In this document: positions 27,529-36,898 of the stretch, piece by piece | How positions within the stretch are numbered: the stretch's first letter is position 1 | Layout of the letters: every line of letters begins with the position of its first letter | NCBI GenBank assembly: GCA_016213735.1 | Contig: JACQZU010000003.1 | Span: 1-64,000 of the forward strand | DNA length: 64,000 bases | Direction of reading: 5' to 3' | From: Acidobacteriota bacterium | Lineage (GTDB): Bacteria > Acidobacteriota > Holophagae > Holophagales > Holophagaceae | Program-made: the position numbers and the translations under genes | Notes under the pieces: model-generated | Databases searched by the model: none | Seen by the model: the letters and a program-made list of their open reading frames with translations, nothing else | Told to the model about the DNA's origin: nothing

Positions 27529-29256
27529 CTAGGAATCCCGCCGCTGCAGCCCGGGGTCCTGGGTAAGCTCTTCCACCAGGTCCCGCACGCTGACCAGCTC
27601 CTTCAGCCGGGCGCCGTTGCTGCCGGAGAAGAAGAGGCCGTGCTCCCGGTCGCCGCGGGCGGCGTCCGCCAGACGGTCGGCGATGCAGTAGCCCGCCTCC
27701 AGGGCCCCGCGCCCGTGGCCGCAGGGCTGGAGGCACTGGCTGGTGCAGCGGATGGGAGGGGCGCTGCCGGACCCGATGGCGGACTGGAGGGCGGTGCGGA
27801 TCCCCCGGGCGGGCAGGCCCACGGGAGATTTCATCAGGCCGATGTCCTTGGCCTCCGCCTTCAGGACGACGTCCTTGAAGGCCGGGGCGGCGTCGCATTC
27901 GAAGGTGCCGATGAAGCGGGTCCCCATCTGGACGCCGGAAGCCCCCAGGGCGAGGAAGCGCTCGATGTCGCCCCGGTCCCAGACGCCCCCGGCCACGAGC
28001 ACGGGGAAGTCGCCCCAGCGGTCCCGCTCCTCCAGGACCAGGGGCAGGAGTTTCTCAAGGGTGTGGGCGGGATCGTCGCAGGCCTCCAGGCTGAATCCCT
28101 GGTGGCCGCCGCTCTCGGGACCTTCCAGCACCACGGCGTCGGGGAGACGGTGGTGGCGGCGGGTCCAGTGCTTGCAGATCACGGCCAGGGCCCGGGCCGA
28201 GGAAACGATGGGAACCAGCGCCACCTCCGCGTCCCCCACCATGTCCGGCAGTCCCAGGGGCAGTCCGGCGCCGGAGATGATCATCTGGGCGCCGCCTTCC
28301 AGGGAGGCGCGCACGGCGGCCTCGTAGCCTTCGATGGCGCAGAGGATGTTGACCCCCACGGCCCCGTGGCCCCGGGAACGCTCCCGGGCGGCGCGGACGA
28401 TTCCTGCCAGGACGCCGGGGGGATTCAGCTCCGGGCTGCCCACCGGCCGGCCGTGACGGAGCAGGGGGCGGGCCGAGGGATGGTAGCCCGTGCCGATGGC
28501 GGAGACGATGCCCACGCATCCCTCCCGGGCCACGGCGCCGGCCAAGCCCTCCCAGGAGACGCCGATGCCCATGCCGCCCTGCTGGATCGGGTAGCTCAGG
28601 TCCAGGTGGCGGATGCGCAGGCGGGGCAGCGGGGCCGGCCCCTGGAAGAGGAGGTCCTGGCCCAGGTCTCCCAGGTTCTCCCCGAGGCGGGAGCGGAAGG
28701 CAGCCAGGGGGGGCGCATCCAGGAGGGACGGGGATCGGGGCTGGAGGCCCGCCGCCCCGGCCCCCAGGGCCAGCCGGGCCTGGGCCTCGTCCCGCGCGGA
28801 GGCCAGCACGGGGAGGCCGGGCCGGCCCAGCTCCGCCACGTGCTCGGCGTCCGCCAGGAGCGCCAGGGCCCCGGAGGCGGAAGCCTGGCGGGCCTGCTCG
28901 GCGTCCTGCACGGCGACGATGCGGGGAAGGTTGGCGTGCTTGAGCATGGAGAGGCCCGGCGGAAGTTCGGCGGTGTGCAGCAGGAAGGCCACGCCGGCCT
29001 CCCTCGCGGCGGCGATGACCTGGTCCGCGTTGCCCCGCAGGCCCCGGAGGTCCAGGCCGACCCGGGTGCCCTCCCGGAATCCCGCGACCAGTTCGTCCAG
29101 CCGGGTCCGCAGGGCCGCCGGGTCCGGGAAGGCCTCGGTGCGGGCCAGGGCCCAGCCGCCGGCCCGCTGGAAGACGCCCCGGAGGTCCGCGGTGCCCGGG
29201 GCCTGCCACCCTTGAAGGATCGGCAGGACACCGGCAGGGAACATGCTTGCTTGCAT
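27529..29256 (-). CDS. Nitronate monooxygenase-like flavin oxidoreductase with extra N-terminal domain
   Basis: 575 residues; ATG 29256 has GGAG at good spacing. The C-terminal about 370 residues (from 'HLDLSYPIQQGGMGIGVSWEGLAGAVAREG') are a nitronate monooxygenase / enoyl-reductase-II type FMN barrel with 'GPESGGHQGF' and 'VLVAGGVWDRGDIERFLALGASGVQMGTRF' as flavin and phosphate sites. The usual family length is 310-370. The N-terminal about 200 residues repeat barrel-like features ('GVAFLLHTAEL', 'ALALLADAEHVAELG', 'GAAGLQPRSP') without catalytic motifs and look like a second, degenerate barrel. Cys-rich 'IRCTSQCLQPCGHG' near 515 is also unusual. Substrate unknown. Confidence 0.85.
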   Translation of the reverse strand: MQASMFPAGVLPILQGWQAPGTADLRGVFQRAGGWALARTEAFPDPAALRTRLDELVAGFREGTRVGLDLRGLRGNADQVIAAAREAGVAFLLHTAELPPGLSMLKHANLPRIVAVQDAEQARQASASGALALLADAEHVAELGRPGLPVLASARDEAQARLALGAGAAGLQPRSPSLLDAPPLAAFRSRLGENLGDLGQDLLFQGPAPLPRLRIRHLDLSYPIQQGGMGIGVSWEGLAGAVAREGCVGIVSAIGTGYHPSARPLLRHGRPVGSPELNPPGVLAGIVRAARERSRGHGAVGVNILCAIEGYEAAVRASLEGGAQMIISGAGLPLGLPDMVGDAEVALVPIVSSARALAVICKHWTRRHHRLPDAVVLEGPESGGHQGFSLEACDDPAHTLEKLLPLVLEERDRWGDFPVLVAGGVWDRGDIERFLALGASGVQMGTRFIGTFECDAAPAFKDVVLKAEAKDIGLMKSPVGLPARGIRTALQSAIGSGSAPPIRCTSQCLQPCGHGRGALEAGYCIADRLADAARGDREHGLFFSGSNGARLKELVSVRDLVEELTQDPGLQRRDS

Positions 29257-29357
29257 TCAAGTCTCCGGGGCCACCCGGAGACCGGATGAACCTGAAGTAT
29301 GACCGGACTGACCCAGGGTAGGCACCCCCCGGCCTGGATCGAAGCCCTTCCCCGGTT

Positions 29358-30371
29358 TCAGCCCAGGACGCGGCGGGCGGCTCCCTGGAGTTCATCCCGC
29401 CATCGGTCCCAGGCCGCCGCATCGAAGGCCTCCCCGAGGCCATGCCGGGCCGGGCGCCCCCGGGCCACGGGAGCCCCGCAGGCCCGCCAGGCCTCGGTGG
29501 CCTGCCGGATGCCGTCTGCCGACTGGCAGACGAGGAGGGCCTCGTGGCCGGCTTCCAGGGCCATGCGGGCCCGCTGGGGCCAGGGCCAGGCGGCGCAGCC
29601 TCCCATCTCAAGGTCGTCGGTGATCCACTTGGCCGAAACCCCCCAGGGGTTTCCGGCGACGTGGCCCCGGTGGAGGCTGGCGGGCCGGCCCTCGCTCCAT
29701 GGGGTGCGGAGGTGGGCCACCATGACGAAGCGGGCCGGGTGGGCCAGCATGCGGAAAGGCTCCAGGTTCCTGCGGAACTGGTCCTCGTCCATCACTTCGG
29801 GCAGGTCCTTGTGGCTGTCCACGCGGGTGGAGGCCAGGCCCGGGAAGTGCTTCAGGCTGCCCTCCAGGCCCTCGGATTCCAGGCCGTGGAGGAAGGCGCC
29901 GGCGGCCCGCGCGGCCTCCCCGGGGTCCTCACTGGCGCAGCGCTCCCCCTGGCCGGTTTCCGCGTTGCCGTCGTAGAGGTCCGCCACCGGGGCCAGGTCC
30001 GCGTCGAAGCCCAGGAGGCGGAGGCCACGGCCCCAGCGCCGCCCCCAGGCCTCGCATTCCGCCGCGCCCCCGTGCAGCCAGGTCCGCCGCAGGCTGGGCG
30101 TGGGCCCCACCCAGGGGAGCAGCCGGGACACCCGCCCGCCCTCCTGGTCGATGGAGAGGAGCAGGGCCTCCCCCCACCGGCTCCGGAGGCCCTGGATGAG
30201 GGCGTGGCACCGGGCGGGTCCGGCCCCGGGATCGGGGTCCAGGTTGCGCCCGAAGAGCACCACGCCCGAAGGAGGGGCCGCCCCCGGGCCCGACCAGAAA
30301 AGCTCCCCGGGGTCCGGTCCTGGAAGACCGATCCAGAGGGGACATCGCACCTGCGTCTCCGGCCCTGCCAT
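29358..30371 (-). CDS. nagZ: Glycoside hydrolase family 3 beta-N-acetylhexosaminidase (NagZ-like)
   Basis: 337 residues from ATG 30371, sharing one base with the upstream stop (TGATG); an adjacent GTG at 30374 is possible. GH3 features: 'LLLSIDQEGGRVSRL', 'SLKHFPGLASTRVDSHKDLP' with the NagZ-type catalytic His-Asp loop, and 'ITDDLEMGG' with the nucleophile Asp. No signal peptide, as for cytoplasmic NagZ, which removes N-acetylglucosamine from peptidoglycan fragments. The coupling to PIG-L and ROK genes supports amino-sugar recycling. Confidence 0.88.
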   Translation of the reverse strand: MAGPETQVRCPLWIGLPGPDPGELFWSGPGAAPPSGVVLFGRNLDPDPGAGPARCHALIQGLRSRWGEALLLSIDQEGGRVSRLLPWVGPTPSLRRTWLHGGAAECEAWGRRWGRGLRLLGFDADLAPVADLYDGNAETGQGERCASEDPGEAARAAGAFLHGLESEGLEGSLKHFPGLASTRVDSHKDLPEVMDEDQFRRNLEPFRMLAHPARFVMVAHLRTPWSEGRPASLHRGHVAGNPWGVSAKWITDDLEMGGCAAWPWPQRARMALEAGHEALLVCQSADGIRQATEAWRACGAPVARGRPARHGLGEAFDAAAWDRWRDELQGAARRVLG

Positions 30372-31228
30372 CACGCCCTCCCCCCCAGCCGCTCCAGGCG
30401 CCCGGCCACGTCCATGGAAAAGCGGCCGATCAATTCCAGCACGAAGGCCTTGGGGTCCAGGCCGTCGTGATGGATCAGAGGGCTGAGGTCCATGGCGAAG
30501 GTGAGGCCCGTGGCGGCGTCGGTCTCGTGGCTCTCGTGAAAGGTGGCGTGGGCCCGGCGGCGGCCCAGGGTGGCCAGGTCGTAGCGCTTGCCCCCGGCCA
30601 CCTGGCTGTGGAAGACCTGGAGCAGTGCGGCCTGGAAATCCTCCCGGCCGCTCACGTCCAGGGCCACCTTGTCTCCGGCCGGGAGCCAGTCCAGATCCCG
30701 CCAGACCTCGCAGCCCAGGAGACGCGCAGGGCGGCGTTCCCGGGGGAGGGCCTGCAGGGCGGCGATCACCCGGAGGGCCACCGCCACGTGGGTGTCGTGG
30801 CTGTCCGCCAGGTTGTGGGTGTAGACCACCTCCGGGGCGGTGGCCTCGAACAGGGCGGACAGGTCCTCCAGGGGATGGGCCTCCGAAGGATCCTTCACCG
30901 CGGAGCTGGGGTGGTCCAGGAGGACGCAGGCGCTGAAGCCGCCGAGTCGGGCCGCGGCCTTCTGCTCCTCCCGCCGCAGCGCCCGCATCTGGGCGTCGCT
31001 GTGGTCCGCGTAGGGTCCCGAGCGGGCCGAGCCGCCCCCGTCGGTGAGCACGGCCCCGGTGAACCAGCGGTCGGGGCGCCCCTCACACGCCAGGATGCCG
31101 TGGCAGGCCATGATCTCCAGATCGTCCTGGTGGGCCCCCACCGCCAGGTGGGTGGTGCGGGCCAGGGCCTCCTCCAGGGAACTCCCGTCGGGGACGAAGA
31201 CCTCGGCGCTGGGCAGATGGAAGGGCAT
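30371..31228 (-). CDS. PIG-L family N-acetylglucosamine deacetylase-like protein
   Basis: 285 residues. The zinc-site motif A-H33-Q-D35-D36 (normally AHPDD) is followed by H144-D-T-H147 (HxxH), the ligands and base expected for PIG-L / LmbE enzymes. The substitution of Pro by Gln in AHPDD is tolerated in other members. Family members remove acetyl groups from N-acetylglucosaminyl compounds. Sits between the ROK and NagZ-like genes with near-zero gaps, so it probably acts on a GlcNAc-derived substrate. Confidence 0.85.
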   Translation of the reverse strand: MPFHLPSAEVFVPDGSSLEEALARTTHLAVGAHQDDLEIMACHGILACEGRPDRWFTGAVLTDGGGSARSGPYADHSDAQMRALRREEQKAAARLGGFSACVLLDHPSSAVKDPSEAHPLEDLSALFEATAPEVVYTHNLADSHDTHVAVALRVIAALQALPRERRPARLLGCEVWRDLDWLPAGDKVALDVSGREDFQAALLQVFHSQVAGGKRYDLATLGRRRAHATFHESHETDAATGLTFAMDLSPLIHHDGLDPKAFVLELIGRFSMDVAGRLERLGGRA

Positions 31229-31237
31229 GGCGGCCTT

Positions 31238-32626
31238 TCAGGGCAGGGCCGGAAGGCTGGCGGCGGCGATGCTCTGCCCCACCCGCCGGCTGCGTTCGTC
31301 CGGCAACTGGATCGCGAAACTCAGCTCGGGGAATTCCTGGCGGAGCACCACCCGGGCCCCCGCCAGGATGAGTTCCCCGCCCCGGCCCGAGGTGCAGCGG
31401 CCCAGGATCAGCACGTGGCGCAGCTCGTAGAAGGCCGCGTAGTGCGCCAGGGCATAGCCCAGCCAGACGCCGATGCTCTTCCAGATCTCCGCCCCGCCGG
31501 GGTGGCCCGCCTCCAGGTGGGCCTGGACCGCCTTCAGCCGCTCCGCATCGGGGAGGCCCTCCGGCACCTCCAGGCCCGCCCGGCGGGCCAGCCGGAAGAC
31601 CCCCTGCTGGCTGAAGTACATGGACCCCACGCCCCGGTCTCCGCTCCACTCGTCCACGGCGCCCTCGGGGCCCAGGTCCACGGGGGCGAAGGCGAGTTCG
31701 TTGAGCCATCCCAGGATTCTTCCCTGGAGGTCCACGTAGCCCGCCGCCTGGCTGGTGCCCAGGGCGAGGCCCAGGATGCCGTTGTCCTCCAGGCTCATGG
31801 ACCCGGCCAGCGCCGTCACGTCCCCGTCGTTCGCCACCTCCAGGGGCACTCCGAAGCGCGCCCGGATCCTGTGGAAGAGGCCCCGGACCTCGGGGTAGCG
31901 CGCTTCGGGAATCCCCCGGAACAGGCTGGCGATCCGCACCTCGTTGTCCACGTAGATTCCGGCCGCACTGCCCCCGATGGCGTCCACCCTGGGCAGGTGC
32001 GAGGCGGCCCGCTCCAGCCCGGCCACCAGCTCCCGCTCGTGATAGCCGGGGTCCGCCTGGGTCTTGGGTTCCCAGACCACCTCCTCGCTGAACACCGCCT
32101 TTCCGTCCAGGACCGCGCTGACCTTGCGGTCCGAGCCCCCGAGGTCGAAGCCGATGCGGCAGCCGTCCAGGTGGCGTCCCAGGGGCTTGCCGCTCTCCCT
32201 CGCCTGCGGAACCGCCTCGGGGTCGCAGCCCAGCACTTCGAAGGCGCGCCCGTAGACGTCCTTCCCCATGAATCCTGCGTCGAAAGCCCGCGCCCCGCCG
32301 GGGGCGTAGGCGTCGCGGAGGTGTGCGGCGACCGAGGGAGGCCCCCCCACGAAGGCCCGGTATCCGCCGCGCTGCCAGAGCAGAAACTTGAAGAGCCGTT
32401 CCGCGTGGCCCAGGTTGGCCGCTGCCCGGGGATGGCCCTCGGGAAAGGCCACCGTCTCGAAACGGGACAGGGTCCCGTCCGTGCGCTCCAGGCCGAAGAC
32501 CAGGGGCACCGCCCCCGCCTCCCGGGCCGCGGCCTCGAAAGCCCGGTGCGCCAGGACCGGGGGACGGAAACCGGGGTCCAGGGGCGGCTGGATCCGGGGG
32601 GCCACGAGCCTGAAGCCGTCGATCAT
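31238..32626 (-). CDS. ROK-like sugar kinase family protein
   Basis: About 462 residues using ATG 32626 (an in-frame ATG at 32716 would add a Pro-rich stretch without support; ribosome sites are weak for both). After about 150 residues of unassigned sequence, the actin-fold phosphate loop appears as 'IGFDLGGSDRKVSAV', with 'NDGDVTALAG' holding the catalytic Asp and 'LGLALGTSQAAGYVD' the second phosphate loop. The ROK zinc motif is not obvious. Probably phosphorylates a hexose or amino sugar. Nine bp upstream of the PIG-L gene, hence in the same operon. Confidence 0.75.
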   Translation of the reverse strand: MIDGFRLVAPRIQPPLDPGFRPPVLAHRAFEAAAREAGAVPLVFGLERTDGTLSRFETVAFPEGHPRAAANLGHAERLFKFLLWQRGGYRAFVGGPPSVAAHLRDAYAPGGARAFDAGFMGKDVYGRAFEVLGCDPEAVPQARESGKPLGRHLDGCRIGFDLGGSDRKVSAVLDGKAVFSEEVVWEPKTQADPGYHERELVAGLERAASHLPRVDAIGGSAAGIYVDNEVRIASLFRGIPEARYPEVRGLFHRIRARFGVPLEVANDGDVTALAGSMSLEDNGILGLALGTSQAAGYVDLQGRILGWLNELAFAPVDLGPEGAVDEWSGDRGVGSMYFSQQGVFRLARRAGLEVPEGLPDAERLKAVQAHLEAGHPGGAEIWKSIGVWLGYALAHYAAFYELRHVLILGRCTSGRGGELILAGARVVLRQEFPELSFAIQLPDERSRRVGQSIAAASLPALP

Positions 32627-32794
32627 GCGCGGACCCCAGCGATCCGGAGGGCGGTCCGGCGGGTCCGGGCGAGGCGTGGGCTCGAGGTCATTCGTGCTCC
32701 CTGAGGCTCCCTCCATGATCCGTCAGGTGGGGCGGAAACCGCGAGCCCTCCCCCTGGCCCGGATCCGGCCGGGGTGTTCATCCAGAACGGGCGC

Positions 32795-34945
32795 CTAGTA
32801 GCGCCACAGGTAGGAGGCCTTGAAGAAGAGACCCCGCTGCACCTCCAGGAAGGGGTCCGCGGGCCGGACCTGGCCGCCGTCCCACTGTTCCTGCCGGGCG
32901 AGGGAGCCATAACCCAGGTAGAGGACCGTGCCGGGGATGTAGGTGTAGGAGGCCAGCAAGTCTGTCAGCAACTGGCGCCGGTACCGGTTCTGCTCGACGA
33001 TGGCCCGCAGGAAGAAGGCGTGGCTGAACTGGTAGGTGAGCTTCGCCCGGCTGATGGGATAGGAATAGATTTTCTCTCCGGTGGACATCCTGTAGAAGTC
33101 CGCAAAGGTCCAGTTCAGGGCCAGGTTGAAGGATTCCCCGGGCTGGACCACCACCCCCAGGGCCGTCTGGGACACGCGGCCCTGGAAGGGGTCGGAGGTG
33201 TAGCGGATGCCCAGGCCCCTCTGGTAGCTGGCCTGGAAGGAGAGGGACTTGGTAACCTGGCTGCGGGCGCTGGCGCGCCAGCGGTCGGTCCGGAAGCGCT
33301 GGCCCAGGAAGATCTCGGTGGCCTCCTCCCGCTGGAAGGTGGCGGCGCCGTTGCCCTGGAAGATGAAGGTCAGCCCGGCGGTGGCGTTGCCCTCGCGGAG
33401 GCCGCTGAGGTGGTCCCGGAGGGACGAATAGCCCACGAAGGGATCCAGGCGGCGCAGCCAGCCCGACCGTGGGTAGACCTTGGGCGTCACAAGCACCGAA
33501 GCCGAGCTGAGCCCCGTTCGGGTGAGGAAGCCCGCGTCGGCGATGAAATCGCGGGTGATGTCGTGCAAGGCGCCATTGACCGCGAGCCGGCTGGTGTCGA
33601 ACAGGTATTCGAGACCCAGGGCCCTTCCCCTCGAGGATTCGAGGGAGGCGTCCCCGTGGGTGGAAGAAGCGAAGGCGTGGAAGCTCAGGAGGGAGGCGTC
33701 GGTGAGACGGATCTGCCCGTCGGGACCGAAGACCCGGTTGCTTCTCGGGCCCCCGTCCCGCGCGGCGTAGAAGGCCCCCAGGTAGCCGTCCTCCGAAGTG
33801 GTCCGCCGGTAGCGGAAGACCGCCGAACGTGGCCCCCCTCCGCCGCCCCCCGCGGGATCCGGCGTGTCCACGGCGGCCAGGAGGGCGAGGGTGTCGTCCC
33901 GTCCCACCTTTCCGGAGAGTTTCAGTCCCCAGCGGGGATCCACGATGGTGCGGGAGTGCAGGACCGCCTGCAGGGGGCTCGTCTGGGTGGCCGCGACGTT
34001 GAAGGCCTCGCTGCCCTCCAGGAAGAAGGGCCGCCTTTCCGGGAGGTAGAGGCTGGAGCGCAGGTTGGCGTCCACCTGGGCCGCGTCCGCCTCCACCTGG
34101 GAGAAGTCGGGGTTGACCGTGGCGTCCAGGACCAGGCTGGGAGTGATCCCGTACTTTCCGGTCAGGCTCCACTGGCGGTCGTCGGGCTGGCGCCGCATGA
34201 GGCCCTCCTCCCGCACCGACCGGCGGGAGAGGGTGAAGGCGGGCAGCAGTTCCAGGGTGGTGGGCCGGGCGAAGCCCTCGTACTCCAGGACGGCCATCTG
34301 GGGGAGGAAGGCGTAGCCCCGGGCCGGGTCCAGGGCCGGAAAGGAGCCGTGTTCCTGGCGTCGGTGGATCGTGCGCTCGAAGAACACCGCCATCTGAACC
34401 TTGTCCCCGTGGAGGTAGCGGATGCTCTTCAACGGGATCCGGATCTCCACCGAGTAGCCCTGGGCGTCGATCCGGGCCGCGCAGTCCCACACCAGGTCCA
34501 CGCTGAAGTCCTCCTTGTTGCTGGCGAAGCGGCTGTCGCCCTGGACCCCGGCCGGGGTGACATAGAAGGCATAGAGGGACTGCTGGTCGTTGAAGGTGTC
34601 CAGGTTGATGCAGACGAAGTCGCTGGTGCCGATGTCGTCCCGCCGCGTCAGGGGGGCCCGGATGCGGTCCGGAGCCTCCTCCGAACAGCGGAAGGCGAAA
34701 TAGAGGTTCTGCGTGTCGTAGGCCATGTAGGCCACGGTCTTCTCGGGCTGTTTCTTGCCGAATTCGGGGATGAAGGTCTCGAAGTCCGTGACCGAGGCCG
34801 CCTGGGCCCACAGGGGATCGTCCAGGCGGCCGTCCAGGACCGGGGGCGTGTCGGTGCGGAAGGGCTTCAGCCTGGCCCTGGCCGAGGGCCCCCCGGCCAG
34901 GAGGGGGATCGCCAGGAGGAGCAGGACGAAGCGTCGAAAGGACAT
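32795..34945 (-). CDS. DUF5916 outer-membrane protein with CBM9-like N-domain
   Basis: 716 residues with a signal peptide. Residues about 25-230 resemble the carbohydrate-binding family 9-like domain ('PPVLDGRLDDPLWAQAASV', 'FAFRCSEEAP'). The remainder is a DUF5916 beta-barrel with 'DFSQVEADAAQVDANLR' and 'ERRPFFLEGSEAFN', hallmarks of the family, and ends in an aromatic-rich final strand (SYLWRY). These proteins are abundant in Acidobacteriota and Bacteroidota and may import or display glycans, though none is defined biochemically to my knowledge. Transcribed towards the ROK gene 168 bp away. Confidence 0.88.
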   Translation of the reverse strand: MSFRRFVLLLLAIPLLAGGPSARARLKPFRTDTPPVLDGRLDDPLWAQAASVTDFETFIPEFGKKQPEKTVAYMAYDTQNLYFAFRCSEEAPDRIRAPLTRRDDIGTSDFVCINLDTFNDQQSLYAFYVTPAGVQGDSRFASNKEDFSVDLVWDCAARIDAQGYSVEIRIPLKSIRYLHGDKVQMAVFFERTIHRRQEHGSFPALDPARGYAFLPQMAVLEYEGFARPTTLELLPAFTLSRRSVREEGLMRRQPDDRQWSLTGKYGITPSLVLDATVNPDFSQVEADAAQVDANLRSSLYLPERRPFFLEGSEAFNVAATQTSPLQAVLHSRTIVDPRWGLKLSGKVGRDDTLALLAAVDTPDPAGGGGGGPRSAVFRYRRTTSEDGYLGAFYAARDGGPRSNRVFGPDGQIRLTDASLLSFHAFASSTHGDASLESSRGRALGLEYLFDTSRLAVNGALHDITRDFIADAGFLTRTGLSSASVLVTPKVYPRSGWLRRLDPFVGYSSLRDHLSGLREGNATAGLTFIFQGNGAATFQREEATEIFLGQRFRTDRWRASARSQVTKSLSFQASYQRGLGIRYTSDPFQGRVSQTALGVVVQPGESFNLALNWTFADFYRMSTGEKIYSYPISRAKLTYQFSHAFFLRAIVEQNRYRRQLLTDLLASYTYIPGTVLYLGYGSLARQEQWDGGQVRPADPFLEVQRGLFFKASYLWRY

Positions 34946-35045
34946 GCCGGATCCAGGAGGCCGGGCCCCTTGGGGGCGCCGCCCAGGATCAGGCTACCTC
35001 ATCACGTGAGGCAGCCGCGGGCCCTGGCCTCCGGGGCGGCCGGGC

Positions 35046-36023
35046 TCAACGGGCCAGGATCGGTACCAGGTCGCTGAGCGTGCGGGGTGGAGCCGGCCGC
35101 GGGTCCCGCAGGCGGGAGAGGGGCTGGACCACCAATTCCCCGGCCTTGAGGCCGAGGAAGAAGCCGCTCTCGCCGGCCGCCAGCCTCCTCACGGCTTCGG
35201 CCCCCCACCAGCTGCCGTGGATGCGGTCCAGGGCCGTGGGGCTGCCGCCCCGCTGGATGTGACCCAGCACCACCACCCGCAGGTCCAGGTTGTGGTCCTT
35301 TCTCAGGCGCTCGCCGATGGCATAGGCGTTCCCGACCTTGTCCCCCTCGGCCACCACGATGATGGAGGCGCGCTTGCCCCGCTCCCACCCCGAGCGCAGC
35401 TGCGCCACGAGGCCCTCGAAGCTCTCCCCCTCGCCTTCCGGGAAGAGGACGGCCTCCGCCCCGCAGGCGATGGCGGTGTGCACCGCGAGCATGCCGCTCT
35501 GCCGCCCCATCACCTCCACCAGGAAGACGCGCTCGTGGGCCGAGGCGGTGTCCCGGATGCGGTCGATGGCCTCGATGGCCGTGTTGAGGGCCGTGTCGAA
35601 GCCCAGGGTCCGGTCGGTTCCCGGCAGGTCGTTGTCGATGGTTCCCGGGATTCCGGCCACGGGAATGCCCGTCTCCCGGCCCAGGAGGTCGGCCCCCGTG
35701 AAGCTGCCGTCCCCCCCGATGACCACCAGGGCCTCGATGCCTGCGTCCCGAAGGTCCCGGCCCACCTGGGCGCGCACCGCGGGCACCAGGAAGGCCTGGC
35801 AGCGGGCGGTGAAGAGGATCGTTCCGCCCCGCTGGAGGATGTTGGAGCAGTTCCGGGACGTGAGGGGCCGCCAATCCTGATCCACGAGGCCCTGGAAGCC
35901 CCGGTAGACCCCGTAGGTTTCCAGCCCGAGGGCATCGGCCTGCCGCACCACCGCCCGGATGGCGGCGTTCATCCCCGGGGCGTCTCCGCCGCTCGTGAGC
36001 ACTCCGATCCGCTTCACCGACAT
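35046..36023 (-). CDS. pfkA: ATP-dependent 6-phosphofructokinase
   Basis: 325 residues from ATG 36023 (AGAGG upstream); longer frames upstream lack family similarity. Phosphorylates fructose 6-phosphate in glycolysis. GGDAPGMN (12-19) and GGDGS (103-107) form the ATP site; the G at 106, where PPi-dependent enzymes have Asp, marks the ATP type. PGTIDND (126-132) holds catalytic D130. 'MGRQSG' and 'LGHIQRGG' complete the sugar and effector sites. Divergent from an orphan ParA across 228 bp. Confidence 0.97.
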   Translation of the reverse strand: MSVKRIGVLTSGGDAPGMNAAIRAVVRQADALGLETYGVYRGFQGLVDQDWRPLTSRNCSNILQRGGTILFTARCQAFLVPAVRAQVGRDLRDAGIEALVVIGGDGSFTGADLLGRETGIPVAGIPGTIDNDLPGTDRTLGFDTALNTAIEAIDRIRDTASAHERVFLVEVMGRQSGMLAVHTAIACGAEAVLFPEGEGESFEGLVAQLRSGWERGKRASIIVVAEGDKVGNAYAIGERLRKDHNLDLRVVVLGHIQRGGSPTALDRIHGSWWGAEAVRRLAAGESGFFLGLKAGELVVQPLSRLRDPRPAPPRTLSDLVPILAR

Positions 36024-36251
36024 GGGAACCTCTTTCGCCCCGGGCGTGGCCGGGAGCTCCAGGAACGACGCTCCGGGGCCAGGGGGCTTCGGAGTCCGTC
36101 CGGGGCGCATCTTGGGAGGCGCGGTCCCGGGGACGGGGGTCGCAGCTCCATTTTCCTCGATTCGGGCCGGGGTTGCGAGGGCGGAGGAAGCGCCGCGGCG
36201 GTTCCCCCCGCCCCGGGACAGGGGTACCCTTTGCGCATCCAGGAGTCCCAC

Positions 36252-36875
36252 ATGCCCCTGGTCACCATCGCGAACCCCAAGGGCGGAACGGGGAAGAGCA
36301 CCCTGGCCACCAACCTGGCGGGGTGCTTCGCCCACCGCGGGCACGGGACCATGCTGGGGGACATGGACCGGCAGCATTCCGCGAGGGAGTGGCTGGAGAG
36401 GCGTCCCGCCCACCTCCCCCGCATCGAGACCTGGGAGCGCTCGGAGAAGAAGACCCTCCGGCCCCCGAAGGGGGTCACCCACGTCGTGCTGGACACGCCC
36501 GCGGGATTGAAGGGCGACAGGCTGGAGGAGGTGCTGGGCGTGTCCTCCAGGGTGCTGGTCCCGTTGCAGCCCAGCGCCTTCGACCTGTCGGCCACCAAGG
36601 CCTTCCTGGCCCGCCTCGCGGAGGTGAAGGCCGTCCGCAAGGGACGGACCGAGGTGGCCGTCGTGGGCATGCGCGTGGACCTCCGGACCCGCAGCGCCGA
36701 CGAGCTCCGCCACTTCCTGGAGGACCTGGACCTTCCCGTCCTGGGCTTCCTCCGCGACACGCAGCTCTACGTCCAGCTGGCCGGGGAGGGCCTCACGCTC
36801 TGGGACCTTCCACCCTCCCGCGCGGAACGGGACCTGCTCCAGTGGCTGCCTCTCGTCCGCTGGGCGGAGGCCTAG
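36252..36875 (+). CDS. Orphan ParA-family ATPase
   Basis: 207 residues; ATG 36252 follows AGGAG. Deviant Walker A with signature Lys K10 in PKGGTGKST, 'GDMDRQHSA' as switch I-like DxDxQ motif, and 'HVVLDTPAG' as Walker B. Short ParA proteins of this size position plasmids, chromosome regions, chemosensory or secretion complexes. There is no ParB, MinE or other cargo gene beside it; the neighbours are pfkA (divergent) and addA (convergent). Role cannot be set from context. Confidence 0.85.
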   Translation: MPLVTIANPKGGTGKSTLATNLAGCFAHRGHGTMLGDMDRQHSAREWLERRPAHLPRIETWERSEKKTLRPPKGVTHVVLDTPAGLKGDRLEEVLGVSSRVLVPLQPSAFDLSATKAFLARLAEVKAVRKGRTEVAVVGMRVDLRTRSADELRHFLEDLDLPVLGFLRDTQLYVQLAGEGLTLWDLPPSRAERDLLQWLPLVRWAEA

Positions 36876-36898
36876 GGCCTGGGCGCCCCGTTCCGGGG

